From positions 2,228,001-2,292,000 of the forward strand of contig NZ_CP103965.1 in NCBI RefSeq assembly GCF_024970185.1: 64,000 nt of DNA. The letters are read 5' to 3'. The translations under genes and the position numbers were made by a program. Shown here piece after piece: positions 1-9,086 of the stretch (positions within the stretch are counted from its first letter, which is position 1; each line of letters begins with the position of its first letter). The notes beneath the pieces are model-generated. The model was not told where the DNA came from. It did no database searches and was given only the letters and a program-made list of their open reading frames with translations. This DNA comes from Pseudomonas sp. N3-W. Its GTDB lineage: Bacteria; Pseudomonadota; Gammaproteobacteria; Pseudomonadales; Pseudomonadaceae.

Positions 1-293
1 CGGTGCTGCTGTTCGATGAACCGACTCGCGGTATCGATGTGGGCGCCAAGTTCGACATCTATGCCTTGCTCGGCGAATTGACCCGTCAGGGCAAGGCGTT
101 GGTGGTGGTGTCCAGTGACTTGCGAGAACTGATGCTGATCTGCGACCGGATCGGCGTGTTGTCGGCGGGGCGCATGATCGACACCTTCGAGCGCGACAGC
201 TGGACCCAGGATGATTTGCTTGCCGCCGCGTTCGCCGGCTACCAAAAACGAGATGCGTTGCTCAACGAAGCAGCGCCTAGGGATCTTCCATGA
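1..293 (+). CDS. rbsA: Ribose ABC transporter ATP-binding protein, C-terminal end (5' truncated by window)
   Basis: Only the last 97 or so codons are present. The fragment opens on a Walker B/D-loop segment (LLFDEPTRGIDVGAK), which is the form seen in the second nucleotide-binding domain of sugar ABC ATPases of the RbsA/MglA type. It is followed by the H-loop region (VVVSSDLRELMLICDRI). The protein would power ribose import at the inner membrane. The stop codon overlaps the rbsC start (ATGA at 290-293), indicating translational coupling. The assignment to ribose rather than another pentose rests on the downstream rbsC-rbsR-rbsK-rbsD order. Confidence 0.93.
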   Translation, partial: VLLFDEPTRGIDVGAKFDIYALLGELTRQGKALVVVSSDLRELMLICDRIGVLSAGRMIDTFERDSWTQDDLLAAAFAGYQKRDALLNEAAPRDLP

Positions 294-1267
294 AAACTGC
301 AACGTCTGCCGGTAAACGTAGTGGCAATTTTTACGGCCTCGGCACCTATCTGGGCCTGGCCGGAGCCTTGCTGGCGATGGTCGCGCTGTTCTCGGTGTTG
401 AGCAGCCACTTTCTGTCTTACGACACCTTCAGCACCTTGGCCAACCAGATCCCGGACCTGATGGTGCTGGCCGTCGGCATGACCTTCGTGCTGATCATTG
501 GTGGCATCGACTTGTCCGTCGGTTCGGTGCTGGCGCTGGCGGCATCGACCGTCAGCGTGGCGATTCTGGGCTGGGGCTGGGGCGTGTTGCCTGCAGCGCT
601 GTTGGGCATGGCGGCTGCGGCGCTGGCCGGGACCGTCACCGGTTCCATCACGGTGGCCTGGCGGATACCGTCGTTCATCGTGTCCCTGGGCGTACTGGAA
701 ATGGCACGCGGCCTGGCCTACCAGATGACCGGTTCGCGCACCGCCTACATTGGCGATTCGTTTGCCTGGCTGTCCGATCCGATCGCCTTCGGTATTTCGC
801 CATCGTTCATCATTGCCTTTCTGATCATCATCATTGCCCAGGCCGTGTTGACTCGTACCGTGTTCGGTCGTTACCTGATCGGCATCGGCACCAATGAAGA
901 AGCCGTGCGTCTGGCGGGGATCAATCCAAAGCCCTACAAGATTCTGGTATTCAGTCTGATGGGGTTGCTGGCCGGTATCGCCGCGCTGTTTCAGATTTCC
1001 CGTCTCGAAGCCGCTGATCCGAATGCCGGATCCGGTCTGGAGTTGCAGGTAATTGCTGCAGTGGTGATCGGCGGCACCAGCCTGATGGGTGGCCGCGGTT
1101 CGGTCATCAGCACGTTCTTTGGTGTGCTGATCATCTCCGTGCTGGCGGCGGGTCTGGCGCAGATCGGCGCGACCGAGCCGACCAAGCGCATCATCACCGG
1201 CGCCGTCATCGTGGTCGCGGTGGTACTCGATACTTATCGCAGTCATCGCGCAAGCCGGCGGATCTGA
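290..1267 (+). CDS. rbsC: Ribose ABC transporter permease RbsC
   Basis: A 325-residue polytopic membrane protein of the BPD_transp_2 family. It has about 8-10 hydrophobic segments and the conserved family stretches VGMTFVLIIGGIDLSVGSVL (near residue 62) and VIGGTSLMGGRGS (near residue 259). It forms the transmembrane channel for ribose with RbsA; the periplasmic binding protein RbsB must lie left of the window. It overlaps rbsA by 4 nt and ends 3 nt before rbsR, so these genes share one transcript. Confidence 0.95.
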   Translation: MKTATSAGKRSGNFYGLGTYLGLAGALLAMVALFSVLSSHFLSYDTFSTLANQIPDLMVLAVGMTFVLIIGGIDLSVGSVLALAASTVSVAILGWGWGVLPAALLGMAAAALAGTVTGSITVAWRIPSFIVSLGVLEMARGLAYQMTGSRTAYIGDSFAWLSDPIAFGISPSFIIAFLIIIIAQAVLTRTVFGRYLIGIGTNEEAVRLAGINPKPYKILVFSLMGLLAGIAALFQISRLEAADPNAGSGLELQVIAAVVIGGTSLMGGRGSVISTFFGVLIISVLAAGLAQIGATEPTKRIITGAVIVVAVVLDTYRSHRASRRI

Positions 1268-1270
1268 TAC

Positions 1271-2290
1271 ATGGCAACGATCAAGGATGTGGCGGCGCTC
1301 GCGGGAATTTCCTACACCACGGTGTCCCACGTGGTGAACAAGACGCGGCCTGTCAGTGAGCAGGTGCGGGTGAAAGTCGAGGCGGCCATCAAAAGCCTCG
1401 ACTACGTGCCCAGTGCCGTGGCTCGCTCACTGAAAGCCAAAACCACGGCCACCATTGGTTTGCTGGTGCCCAACAGCCTTAACCCGTACTTTGCCGAGCT
1501 GGCCCGGGGCATCGAAGACTACTGCGAGCGTAATGGCTACTGCGTGATTCTCTGCAACTCCGATGATAACCCGGACAAGCAGCGCAGCTATCTGCGAGTG
1601 CTGCTGGAAAAGCGCATTGACGGCTTGATCGTGGCTTCTGCTGGTGGCGACATGGGGCTGGCTCAGGGTCTTGCAGGCGTGCGCACGCCGATGGTCATCG
1701 TCGACCGGGGGTTGGAGGGCGTCGATGCGGATCTGGTGCGTATCGATCACGAATACGGCGCCTATCTGGCGACCCGGCACCTGTTGGAGCTGGGCCATCG
1801 GGACATCGCAACCATCGGCGGGCCGGCCTCCACCAGCGTGGCGCAAATGCGTCTGGCCGGTTACTGCCGGGCCTTGAAAGAGGCCGGTGTCGACGTGCCG
1901 CGTGAGCGCATGCTGGAAAGCGATTTCACCAGCACCGGCGGTTACAACGCCGCCGCGACCTTGCTGGCGAACAACCCGCCTACGGCGATTTTCGCCGGTA
2001 ATGACATGATCGGTATCGGTGTCCTGCGCGCCGCCGCCGAGCGCAATGTGCGTGTGCCCTCGCAGCTGTCGGTCATTGGTTTCGACGACATCCAGATGAG
2101 CCGTTACGTCTACCCGGCGCTGACGACTGTGGGCCAGTCAATCCTGCAGCTCGGGGAGATGGCCGCCGAAGTGCTTTTACGACGTATTGCCACCCCCGAT
2201 ATGGCGACTGATCAACGGATTGTGACGCCCAGCATTGTCTTGCGTGAATCGACTGCGCCGCTGGCCGGTGTGTTCGCCGAATACAGATGA
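1271..2290 (+). CDS. rbsR: LacI-family ribose operon repressor RbsR
   Basis: 339 residues. The N-terminal LacI helix-turn-helix and hinge are clear (MATIKDVAALAGISYTTVSH, then a YVPSAVARSLK hinge helix). A periplasmic-binding-protein-like effector domain follows, with the family motifs GLLVPNSLNPYFAEL, FAGNDMIGIGVLRA and SVIGFDDI. It would repress the rbs genes and release DNA when ribose is bound. Its place inside the operon, between transporter and kinase genes, is an arrangement I know from pseudomonads and suggests autoregulation. A 57-nt gap separates it from rbsK. Confidence 0.94.
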   Translation: MATIKDVAALAGISYTTVSHVVNKTRPVSEQVRVKVEAAIKSLDYVPSAVARSLKAKTTATIGLLVPNSLNPYFAELARGIEDYCERNGYCVILCNSDDNPDKQRSYLRVLLEKRIDGLIVASAGGDMGLAQGLAGVRTPMVIVDRGLEGVDADLVRIDHEYGAYLATRHLLELGHRDIATIGGPASTSVAQMRLAGYCRALKEAGVDVPRERMLESDFTSTGGYNAAATLLANNPPTAIFAGNDMIGIGVLRAAAERNVRVPSQLSVIGFDDIQMSRYVYPALTTVGQSILQLGEMAAEVLLRRIATPDMATDQRIVTPSIVLRESTAPLAGVFAEYR

Positions 2291-2347
2291 ACTAAAAGCA
2301 CCGCTGAATTGAAAAGCCGCTGAAACCGAATTGATGAGTAGCAATGT

Positions 2348-3265
2348 ATGCCAGCAAAAGTAGTGGTAATAGGCAGCCTGAACATGGACCTGGTCACCCG
2401 GGCGCCGCGGCTGCCCCGTGGCGGTGAAACGCTGATCGGCAATTCCTTTTCCACCGTCTCCGGCGGCAAGGGCGCGAATCAGGCTGTGGCTGCCGCGCGC
2501 CTGGGCGCCGACGTATCGATGGTCGGCTGCGTGGGACACGACGCCTACGGCCAGCAACTGCGCGATGCGTTACTGGTCGAGCAGATTGATTGCCAGGCGG
2601 TCAGCACCGTTGAAGACTCCAGCGGCGTGGCGTTGATCGTGGTCGATGATAATAGCCAGAACGCCATCGTGATTGTCGCTGGCGCCAATGGTGCACTGAC
2701 GCCTGAAGTGATCGACCGTTTTGATGCGGTGCTGCAATCGGCCGACGTGATCATCTGTCAGTTGGAAGTGCCGGACGCCACGGTGGGCCATGCACTCAAG
2801 CGTGGTCGTGCATTGGGCAAGACCGTGATCCTCAATCCGGCCCCTGCCAGCCGACCGCTGCCGGCAGACTGGTTTGTGTCCATCGACTACCTGATTCCCA
2901 ATGAAAGTGAGGCCTCGGCGCTCAGTGGTTTGCCGGTCGATTCCCTGACAACGGCCGAAGTCGCGGCGACCCGTCTGATCGCCATGGGCGCCGGCAAGGT
3001 AATCATCACCCTGGGCGCCCAAGGCTCGCTGTTTGCCGATGGCGCGCGCTTTGAACATTTCCCGGCACCGACCGTGAAGGCCGTCGATACCACGGCTGCC
3101 GGCGACACCTTTGTTGGTGGTTTCGCGGCGGCCCTTGCATCCGGCAAGAGCGAAGCCGAGGCCATTCGGTTCGGTCAGGTTGCCGCGGCGCTGTCGGTCA
3201 CCCGAGCGGGTGCGCAACCTTCGATCCCCAACTTGTCCGACGTACAGGCTTTTAAAACACCATGA
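2348..3265 (+). CDS. rbsK: Ribokinase
   Basis: 305 residues, PfkB sugar kinase family. It shows the N-terminal signature [20 protein letters not shown] with the substrate-side [18 protein letters not shown], and the C-terminal PfkB signature around residue 249 ([17 protein letters not shown]), which holds the catalytic Asp. It phosphorylates D-ribose at O5 with ATP in the cytoplasm to feed the pentose phosphate pathway. Its stop codon overlaps the rbsD start (ATGA at 3262-3265), so the two are probably translated together. Confidence 0.95.
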   Translation: MPAKVVVIGSLNMDLVTRAPRLPRGGETLIGNSFSTVSGGKGANQAVAAARLGADVSMVGCVGHDAYGQQLRDALLVEQIDCQAVSTVEDSSGVALIVVDDNSQNAIVIVAGANGALTPEVIDRFDAVLQSADVIICQLEVPDATVGHALKRGRALGKTVILNPAPASRPLPADWFVSIDYLIPNESEASALSGLPVDSLTTAEVAATRLIAMGAGKVIITLGAQGSLFADGARFEHFPAPTVKAVDTTAAGDTFVGGFAAALASGKSEAEAIRFGQVAAALSVTRAGAQPSIPNLSDVQAFKTP

Positions 3266-3666
3266 AAAAGACACCGCTGCTCAACGTCGCGCTATCGCGG
3301 CTGATCGCTTCTCTGGGCCATGGCGACATGGTGGTGATCGGCGATGCCGGCCTGCCGGTGCCGCCTGGGGTAGAATTGATCGATCTGGCGCTGACTCACG
3401 GCGTGCCTGATTTCATCAGCACGCTGAAGGTCGTGCTCAGCGAAATGCAGGTCGAGAGCCATGTGCTGGCCCAGGAAATCCTCGACAAGCAACCGACGCC
3501 TTTGACCGTGCTCGATGAGCTGCTTGCAGAAGGCGAACTGGGTCAGCGCGAGCTGCTCAGCCATGATCAGTTTAAAGTGCTCAGCCGACAGGCCCGGGCG
3601 ATTGTTCGTACAGGCGAATGTCAGCCTTACTGCAACATCGTGCTGGTGTCCGGGGTGACGTTCTAA
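3262..3666 (+). CDS. rbsD: D-ribose pyranase
   Basis: 134 residues, full length for RbsD. Typical motifs are [20 protein letters not shown] at the start, [18 protein letters not shown] in the middle, and the C-terminal [17 protein letters not shown] that carries the active-site Tyr. It interconverts beta-pyranose and furanose forms of ribose, giving the furanose that ribokinase needs. It starts inside rbsK by a 4-nt overlap and is followed after 44 nt by the nucleoside hydrolase gene. Confidence 0.95.
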   Translation: MKKTPLLNVALSRLIASLGHGDMVVIGDAGLPVPPGVELIDLALTHGVPDFISTLKVVLSEMQVESHVLAQEILDKQPTPLTVLDELLAEGELGQRELLSHDQFKVLSRQARAIVRTGECQPYCNIVLVSGVTF

Positions 3667-3710
3667 CTCGCTGTATCCCTATTTGCTTTCCCACGCACAA
3701 GGAGTGCTCT

Positions 3711-4739
3711 ATGCACCGCTATGCCCAGAAACTGCACCACCTGCTCCGGAGTCTGCTGCTTTTGTCCCTGATTACCGCAACAAGCGCCCAAGCGGCGGAA
3801 AAAATCGACCTGATCATCGACACCGACCCGGGCGCCGACGACGTGGTTGCCTTGCTGTTTGCCCTGGCGTCGCCGGAAGAACTGCACATTCGCGCGCTGA
3901 CCACCGTCGCCGGCAACGTGCGTCTGGACAAGACCTCACGCAATGCGCGCCTGGCTCGTGAGTGGGCAGGCCGTGAAGAGGTGCCGGTCTACGCTGGCGC
4001 ACCTAAGCCGCTGATGCGCACTCCGATCTACGCCGAGAACATCCATGGCAAGGAAGGCCTGTCGGGTGTGACCGTGCATGAGCCCAAGGAAGGCCTGGCC
4101 AAGGGCAATGCGGTCAATTACCTGATCGATACCTTGAAAGCCGCCAAGCCCCACAGCATCACCATCGCCATGCTCGGTCCGCAGACCAACCTGGCGCTGG
4201 CGCTGATTCAGGAGCCGGAGATCGTTCAGGGCATCAAGGAAGTGGTGGTCATGGGGGGCGCGCACTTCAATGGTGGCAACATTACCCCAGTGGCCGAGTT
4301 CAACCTGTTCGCTGACCCACAGGCGGCGGAAGTCGTTCTCAAGAGCGGCGTGAAGCTGACCTACCTGCCGCTGGACGTGACCCACAAGATCCTGACCAGC
4401 GATGCGCGCCTGAAGCAGATTGCCGCGCTCAACAACAACGCTGGCAAGATCGTGGGCGATATTCTCAATGAATACGTCAAGGGCGACATGGAGCACTACG
4501 GCATTCCGGGTGGTCCGGTGCACGACGCTACGGTCATTGCTTACCTGCTCAAGCCTGAGCTGTTCACCGGGCGTTCGGTCAACGTGGTCATCGACAGCCG
4601 CGAAGGTCCGACCTTCGGCCAGACCATTGTCGACTGGTACGACGGCCTGAAGGCGCCGAAGAATGCCTTTTGGGTCGAGAATGGCGATGCCCAGGGTTTC
4701 TTCGACCTGCTGACCCAGCGTCTGGGTCGCCTGAAGTAA
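3711..4739 (+). CDS. Secreted nucleoside hydrolase (inosine-uridine-preferring type)
   Basis: 342 residues from the ATG at 3711, which has an AAGGAG site at 3699-3704; a longer in-frame reading from 3618 lacks this and hides the signal peptide. Residues 1-28 look like a Sec signal peptide ending SAQAA. The metal- and ribose-binding motif DTDPGADD follows at about residue 37, with MLGPQTNLA and VVVMGGAH later. The family cleaves the N-glycosidic bond of nucleosides to ribose plus base. Position directly after rbsD and the export signal suggest periplasmic release of ribose for RbsABC uptake; that role is inference. Confidence 0.92.
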   Translation: MHRYAQKLHHLLRSLLLLSLITATSAQAAEKIDLIIDTDPGADDVVALLFALASPEELHIRALTTVAGNVRLDKTSRNARLAREWAGREEVPVYAGAPKPLMRTPIYAENIHGKEGLSGVTVHEPKEGLAKGNAVNYLIDTLKAAKPHSITIAMLGPQTNLALALIQEPEIVQGIKEVVVMGGAHFNGGNITPVAEFNLFADPQAAEVVLKSGVKLTYLPLDVTHKILTSDARLKQIAALNNNAGKIVGDILNEYVKGDMEHYGIPGGPVHDATVIAYLLKPELFTGRSVNVVIDSREGPTFGQTIVDWYDGLKAPKNAFWVENGDAQGFFDLLTQRLGRLK

Positions 4740-4746
4740 ATCACAC

Positions 4747-4774
4747 CCCCGCAGGTGCCAGCCTGCGGGGTTTT
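4747..4774 (+). terminator. Rho-independent terminator of the rbs/nucleoside hydrolase operon
   Basis: The stem CCCCGCAGG (4747-4755) pairs with CCTGCGGGG (4762-4770) around a 6-nt loop and is followed by TTTT. It lies 8 nt after the nucleoside hydrolase stop. Its right end touches the stop codon of the convergent small gene at 4773. Confidence 0.9.
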
Positions 4775-4985
4775 ACTCCCGTTCTGAATCCACCACGCCA
4801 AGGTAGTCAGGCGGGTACTTCTCGAACACCTGCGTGATAAAGGACTGGGCAGCTTGCGTCCCCAACTCCTTGACCAACAAATCGATACCAATGATTGCCA
4901 ACTCCTCCGGACTGCCGGGGCTGTACGAGCTGTGGCCTTGTGGCCACTTGGCTTTGATGTCGGCGTCGATGCTTACGGTGGTCAT
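4773..4985 (-). CDS. Small protein of unknown function (70 aa)
   Basis: A 70-residue soluble acidic protein starting MTTVSIDADIKAKWPQGH. I do not recognise the family. The reading frame remains open further upstream (to about 5555), but the ATG at 4985 is the most sensible start because the upstream extension overlaps the well-supported rightward gene at 5118. No strong ribosome site is seen before it. The sequence looks like a genuine helical domain (EELAIIGIDLLVKELGTQAA) rather than a shadow frame. It converges on the nucleoside hydrolase terminator. Confidence 0.6.
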   Translation of the reverse strand: MTTVSIDADIKAKWPQGHSSYSPGSPEELAIIGIDLLVKELGTQAAQSFITQVFEKYPPDYLGVVDSERE

Positions 4986-5117
4986 GGGGGCGCTCGTGAA
5001 GTCGGAAAAGTCTGAGTAGCGAGTTAACCATTTTGCGCGAGATTTGGCACTCCGACTTAGGCATGAGGGGAGGGCTATGCGACACTTGGCCTTCGAAATA
5101 TTTTCAAGGACTGTGCT

Positions 5118-5423
5118 GTGCAGATCGATTTGAACACCCCTGACGGCTTGACGCTTGAGGCTGTGCGTCAGTTGCTGGCCTCTGCCAGCGATGACGAACA
5201 CACCCAGTTGCGCGTGACCCAGGGCGGCATTGCCTACATTTCGTCGGGCGTTGTAGGCGGTACCGACATCGACGGGCTGCGATTTCGCCTGGAGACGTGG
5301 GCCAAGGGTTCTGGTTATGTCGGACTGGTCGCGGCCAGCGATGAAGTCTGGGTCATGCAGATCTTCAACGCGCTGAAAGAAAACTGGCCGAACCCGCTGT
5401 ACGACTACATCGATGTCTATTGA
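5118..5423 (+). CDS. Hypothetical protein (101 aa, GTG start)
   Basis: 101 residues starting at GTG 5118, with an AAGGA ribosome site at 5106-5110. The protein is soluble, acidic and rich in alternating beta-like segments (LRVTQGGIAYISSGVVGG, GYVGLVAASDEVWVMQIF), with a C-terminal WPNPLYDYIDVY. No signal peptide or membrane segment is present. I do not recognise the family. It diverges from the 70-residue gene at 4773-4985, with 132 nt between them that presumably hold both promoters. Confidence 0.72.
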   Translation: MQIDLNTPDGLTLEAVRQLLASASDDEHTQLRVTQGGIAYISSGVVGGTDIDGLRFRLETWAKGSGYVGLVAASDEVWVMQIFNALKENWPNPLYDYIDVY

Positions 5424-5590
5424 GCGCCGTTCATATTCAGTCACGATTGATTGGTGAACGCCGCCGTGATGCTCAGGCAAACTCGGTGCTTCTTCAGATC
5501 CGAGGCGGGGTGTTCGCGCGCCTTGCGAAACCAAACACAGATTTGGCGGTCGCACGATCTCAGCTTAACTATCGATAAAAGGAGGCTTTC

Positions 5591-5908
5591 ATGCCTTGGA
5601 AGCTCGCGTCATTGGGTACTTTGCTGGCCGCTGCCATGCTGGCCGGTTGCAATACGACCTCCACCGAGTCTGCAAAAGACCCTGTGATGACCGACACTGG
5701 CCACAGCCGCTGCGAAGCAAAGGCTGCTGAATTCGCCATTGGCAAAAAGGCATCGCCCGAATTGCTGGAGCAGGCGCGTACTCGCGCAGGCGCGCAGAAT
5801 GCCCGGTTCCTCAAGCCCGACGACATGGTGACCCTGGAGTACCGCTCCGATCGCCTCAACCTGAACACGGATGACCAGTCGGTGATTACCCGCGTCAACT
5901 GCGGCTGA
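5591..5908 (+). CDS. Lipoprotein, I78-family peptidase inhibitor
   Basis: 105 residues with a clear type II signal peptide and lipobox (LAGC, Cys at about residue 20), preceded by AAAGGAGG at 5578-5585. The mature part carries the I78 pattern: an early Cys, then RAGAQNARFLKPDDMVTLEY, then RLNLNTDDQSVITRVNCG with the closing Cys. Family members inhibit serine proteases. A lipid-anchored copy would sit in the periplasm or outer membrane. A bidirectional terminator follows it. Confidence 0.85.
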   Translation: MPWKLASLGTLLAAAMLAGCNTTSTESAKDPVMTDTGHSRCEAKAAEFAIGKKASPELLEQARTRAGAQNARFLKPDDMVTLEYRSDRLNLNTDDQSVITRVNCG

Positions 5909-5940
5909 TCGCATCAGGCTTTTGTTTCGCCCATAAAAAA

Positions 5941-5966
5941 CCCCGTCACATGGACGGGGTTTTTTT
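5941..5966 (+). terminator. Bidirectional intrinsic terminator
   Basis: The stem CCCCGTC (5941-5947) pairs with GACGGGG (5953-5959) around a 5-nt loop. It is followed by seven T on the + strand and preceded by six A, so it also terminates the leftward cold-shock gene. It sits between two convergent genes. Confidence 0.92.
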
Positions 5967-5980
5967 AGTGCGCCAGAAAC

Positions 5981-6193
5981 TTACTCTGGGCGAACTTGTG
6001 CAGCTTGCATACCCTTTTGGCCTTTCTCAGCCACGAAGGAAACGGTCTGGCCTTCTTTCAGGCTTTTGAAACCGTCGCTTTCGATAGCTTTGAAGTGTAC
6101 GAACAGGTCGTCACCGCCACCTTGAGGAGTGATGAAGCCGAAGCCTTTTTCATCGTTGAACCATTTAACGGTGCCGGTTTGGCGATTAGACAT
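5981..6193 (-). CDS. Cold-shock domain protein (CspA family)
   Basis: 70 residues, one cold-shock (OB-fold) domain. RNP1 (KGFGFITP) and RNP2 (DLFVHF) are intact, and [14 protein letters not shown] is a typical Pseudomonas Csp start. The ATG at 6193 has a TTGGAGA ribosome site. It binds single-stranded nucleic acid and acts as an RNA chaperone. The frame is open 57 codons further upstream, but that region is non-coding leader. The basal or cold-induced behaviour of this copy cannot be told from sequence. Confidence 0.95.
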   Translation of the reverse strand: MSNRQTGTVKWFNDEKGFGFITPQGGGDDLFVHFKAIESDGFKSLKEGQTVSFVAEKGQKGMQAAQVRPE

Positions 6194-6485
6194 GGTGTAT
6201 CTCCAAGAAACATATATTTTCAGTAGTACTGTGCTGCTCAGGCCAACTGGGCACACCGGACTATCATAGTCGAAATGTTCGCTTTGGGAGCCCCCCGCAG
6301 GTGCAGTTTGCCAATTTGTCTGGTTTTCTTTATCGCTTGATATGGCTGGGAGCCCCGATTTCAAAGGGCTTGAGCGGAAATATGAGGCGATAAAAAAAGC
6401 TGTAAAAGCTGCGTAAATTGTATGAAAAAGCTGTTTTCACGCCCTTTTTGCTAGCCCTGCAGGTATAAAAGCGCCGCCGCCCGAC
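6194..6485 (-). promoter_or_regulatory. Upstream/leader region of the cold-shock gene (no gene seen)
   Basis: About 290 nt without a credible gene. The distal half (6360-6470) is AT-rich compared with its surroundings, as expected for promoters. Cold-shock genes often have long structured 5' leaders, and this spacing would allow one, but I cannot identify a specific cold box or -10/-35 pair. The left-pointing gene at 6486 ends at its far side. Confidence 0.35.
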
Positions 6486-6788
6486 TTATTTTTTGACGCC
6501 GTTCTCGGTCCTGCACAGGGCAATTTTCTGCATCGCCTTGTCTCCCAGCTCTTGACTGGCCGTACCGCTCATCAACGCCTTGAGATCGCTGGCAGGGTAG
6601 GATTTGAGTTGATCTGCACCGCAACCACAGACAGCTTTTGCCGCGGCATCGCCAATCTTTTGTGCAGCCGCTGGAACGCATTGATCCATATATTGCTTGC
6701 GCAGGCCCGCCGGCCAGTCGGCGTGGGCAGTCAGCGGCAAGAGAAGGGCGACAGGCGCGAAGATTGCGAGTAAACGATTCAGACGCAT
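6486..6788 (-). CDS. Small secreted protein of unknown function
   Basis: 100 residues from the ATG at 6788, which has AAGGAG nine bases upstream; a longer in-frame start at 6812 would place that site inside the gene. A signal peptide (MRLNRLLAIFAPVALLLPL, ending TAHA) leads to a mature domain of about 75 residues. Its four Cys (in DQCVP, AVCGCG and ALCRT) could form disulfides in the periplasm. I do not recognise a named family. It diverges from thrS. Confidence 0.75.
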   Translation of the reverse strand: MRLNRLLAIFAPVALLLPLTAHADWPAGLRKQYMDQCVPAAAQKIGDAAAKAVCGCGADQLKSYPASDLKALMSGTASQELGDKAMQKIALCRTENGVKK

Positions 6789-7163
6789 GCTTGGATGCTC
6801 CTTTTGGGTCAAATGGCTGGAAATCTGATGGATGAAATAGGGTTCAAGTTCAGCACTCTGGCATAAAAAACGACGTTTTGCCTTGGCGTAAAGTGCCAGT
6901 GCGTCGATGACCGTTCATCTGTGCTAGCATGCCCGACTCGGGCTTTTGCAGGCTTCGGACGACTTTCGGTCCCGATGGCGGCAACTGCGCGAATAACCCT
7001 GATTTGAATCCCAGTCACTCTGGTTCGGTTTTCCGGTTGGCCGCAAGGCTCCTGCCGCTGTAAGGCAGGCGTTCGTCATTGAATGGCCTGGACCGGATCT
7101 TGTACTGGCTCATCCCAACCCACGTGACCTTTGGTAGGGGTCACCACTAGGAGAGGAGGCGCC
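6789..7163 (+). promoter_or_regulatory. Divergent promoter region and long thrS leader
   Basis: 375 nt without a gene, upstream of thrS. Two small hairpins are visible: GCCCG-ACT-CGGGC followed by TTTT (6931-6947), which looks like a weak terminator, and CCTGCC-GCTGTAA-GGCAGG (7051-7069). In E. coli, threonyl-tRNA synthetase binds its own leader to repress translation, and such a long leader would allow something similar here. That is inference; I did not find a clear tRNA-Thr anticodon mimic. Confidence 0.35.
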
Positions 7164-9086
7164 ATGCCAACTATTACTCTTCCCGACGGCAGTCAACGTT
7201 CATTCGATCACCCGGTTTCCGTAGCCGAGGTCGCCGCATCCATTGGTGCAGGTCTGGCCAAGGCAACCGTGGCCGGCAAGGTCAATGGCAAGCTGGTCGA
7301 CGCCAGCGACATCATCGACAGCGACGTATCGCTGCAAATCATTACGCCAAAGGATGAAGAGGGGCTGGAGATCATTCGCCACTCTTGCGCCCACCTGGTT
7401 GGCCATGCGGTCAAGCAGTTGTACCCGACGGCCAAGATGGTCATCGGTCCGGTCATCGACGAAGGCTTCTATTACGACATCGCCTTCGAGCGTCCTTTCA
7501 CGCCCGACGACCTGGCCGCCATCGAACAGCGCATGCAGCAGCTGATCGAAAAAGACTACGACGTGATCAAGAAAGTCACTCCGCGTGCCGAAGTGATCGA
7601 AGTGTTCAAGGCCCGCGGCGAAGACTACAAGTTGCGCCTGGTCGAGGACATGCCGAACGAGCAGGCCATGGGCCTGTACTATCACGAAGAATACGTCGAC
7701 ATGTGCCGTGGTCCGCACGTGCCGAACACGCGCTTCCTGAAGTCCTTCAAACTGACCAAGTTGTCCGGCGCCTACTGGCGTGGCGATGCCAAGAACGAGC
7801 AATTGCAGCGCGTTTACGGCACCGCCTGGGCAGACAAGAAGCAGCTGGCGGCGTACATCCAGCGCATCGAAGAAGCTGAAAAGCGCGATCACCGCAAGAT
7901 CGGCAAGCGTCTGGGTCTGTTCCACACCCAGGAAGAGTCGCCGGGCATGGTGTTCTGGCACCCGAACGGCTGGACCCTGTACCAGGTGCTCGAGCAGTAC
8001 ATGCGCAAGGTTCAGCGCGACAACGGCTACCTGGAGATCAAGACTCCGCAGGTCGTTGACCGCAGCCTGTGGGAAAAATCCGGGCACTGGGCCAACTACG
8101 CCGACAACATGTTCACCACCCAGTCGGAAAACCGCGACTACGCCATCAAGCCGATGAACTGCCCTTGCCACGTGCAAGTGTTCAATCAGGGCCTGAAGAG
8201 CTACCGCGAGCTGCCGATGCGTCTGGCTGAGTTTGGTGCCTGCCACCGTAACGAGCCATCGGGTGCGTTGCACGGCATCATGCGTGTTCGCGCGTTCACT
8301 CAGGACGACGCCCACATCTTCTGCACTGAAGAGCAGATGCAGGCTGAGTCCGCTGCATTCATCAAGCTGACCATGGACGTCTATGCCGACTTCGGCTTCA
8401 AAGACGTCGAGATGAAACTGTCCACTCGTCCGGAAAAACGCGTTGGTTCCGACGAATTGTGGGACCGCGCCGAAGCCGCATTGGCTGCAGCCCTTGATAG
8501 CGCTGGCCTGCCGTACGATCTGCAGCCGGGCGAGGGTGCGTTCTACGGTCCGAAGATCGAGTTCTCGCTGAAAGATTGCCTTGGCCGCGTCTGGCAGTGT
8601 GGTACCCTGCAGCTCGATTTTAACCTGCCTGTCCGTCTGGGCGCGGAATACGTCTCCGAAGACAACAGCCGCAAGCATCCGGTGATGTTGCACCGGGCGA
8701 TCCTCGGTTCCTTCGAACGGTTCGTCGGAATCCTGATCGAGCACTACGAGGGTGCTTTCCCTGCGTGGCTGGCGCCGACCCAGGCAGTGATCATGAACAT
8801 CACTGATAAACAGGCTGATTTTGCCGCTGAAGTTGAAAAAACTCTCAATGAAAGCGGATTTCGTGCCAAGTCTGACTTGAGAAATGAAAAGATCGGCTTT
8901 AAAATCCGCGAGCATACTTTGCTCAAGGTTCCTTATCTCTTGGTTATCGGAGATCGGGAAGTCGAGATGCAGACTGTCGCTGTGCGTACTCGTGAAGGTG
9001 CTGACCTGGGCTCGATGCCCGTCGCCCAGTTCGCTGAGTTTCTCGCGCAAGCGGTTTCCCGGCGTGGTCGCCCAGATTCGGAGTAA
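7164..9086 (+). CDS. thrS: Threonyl-tRNA synthetase
   Basis: 640 residues, the usual length in Pseudomonas. The start is the ATG at 7164 after AGGAGAGGAGG; an in-frame GTG at 7131 would place that ribosome site inside the gene. Domain order is TGS ([20 protein letters not shown]), the editing domain with HxxxH (HLVGH), the class II catalytic core with motif 2 ([20 protein letters not shown]) and motif 3 ([18 protein letters not shown]), and the C-terminal anticodon-binding domain. It charges tRNA-Thr. Its stop shares a base with the infC ATT start. Confidence 0.98.
   Translation: MPTITLPDGSQRSFDHPVSVAEVAASIGAGLAKATVAGKVNGKLVDASDIIDSDVSLQIITPKDEEGLEIIRHSCAHLVGHAVKQLYPTAKMVIGPVIDEGFYYDIAFERPFTPDDLAAIEQRMQQLIEKDYDVIKKVTPRAEVIEVFKARGEDYKLRLVEDMPNEQAMGLYYHEEYVDMCRGPHVPNTRFLKSFKLTKLSGAYWRGDAKNEQLQRVYGTAWADKKQLAAYIQRIEEAEKRDHRKIGKRLGLFHTQEESPGMVFWHPNGWTLYQVLEQYMRKVQRDNGYLEIKTPQVVDRSLWEKSGHWANYADNMFTTQSENRDYAIKPMNCPCHVQVFNQGLKSYRELPMRLAEFGACHRNEPSGALHGIMRVRAFTQDDAHIFCTEEQMQAESAAFIKLTMDVYADFGFKDVEMKLSTRPEKRVGSDELWDRAEAALAAALDSAGLPYDLQPGEGAFYGPKIEFSLKDCLGRVWQCGTLQLDFNLPVRLGAEYVSEDNSRKHPVMLHRAILGSFERFVGILIEHYEGAFPAWLAPTQAVIMNITDKQADFAAEVEKTLNESGFRAKSDLRNEKIGFKIREHTLLKVPYLLVIGDREVEMQTVAVRTREGADLGSMPVAQFAEFLAQAVSRRGRPDSE

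Noticed and set aside
7051..7069. Hairpin in the thrS leader as a T-box riboswitch
   Set aside because: T-boxes belong mainly to Gram-positive bacteria; the specifier loop and T-box sequence are absent.
7200..9050. 616-codon leftward frame opposite thrS
   Set aside because: Pure antisense shadow of a certain gene, created by GC-rich third positions; composition is not protein-like.
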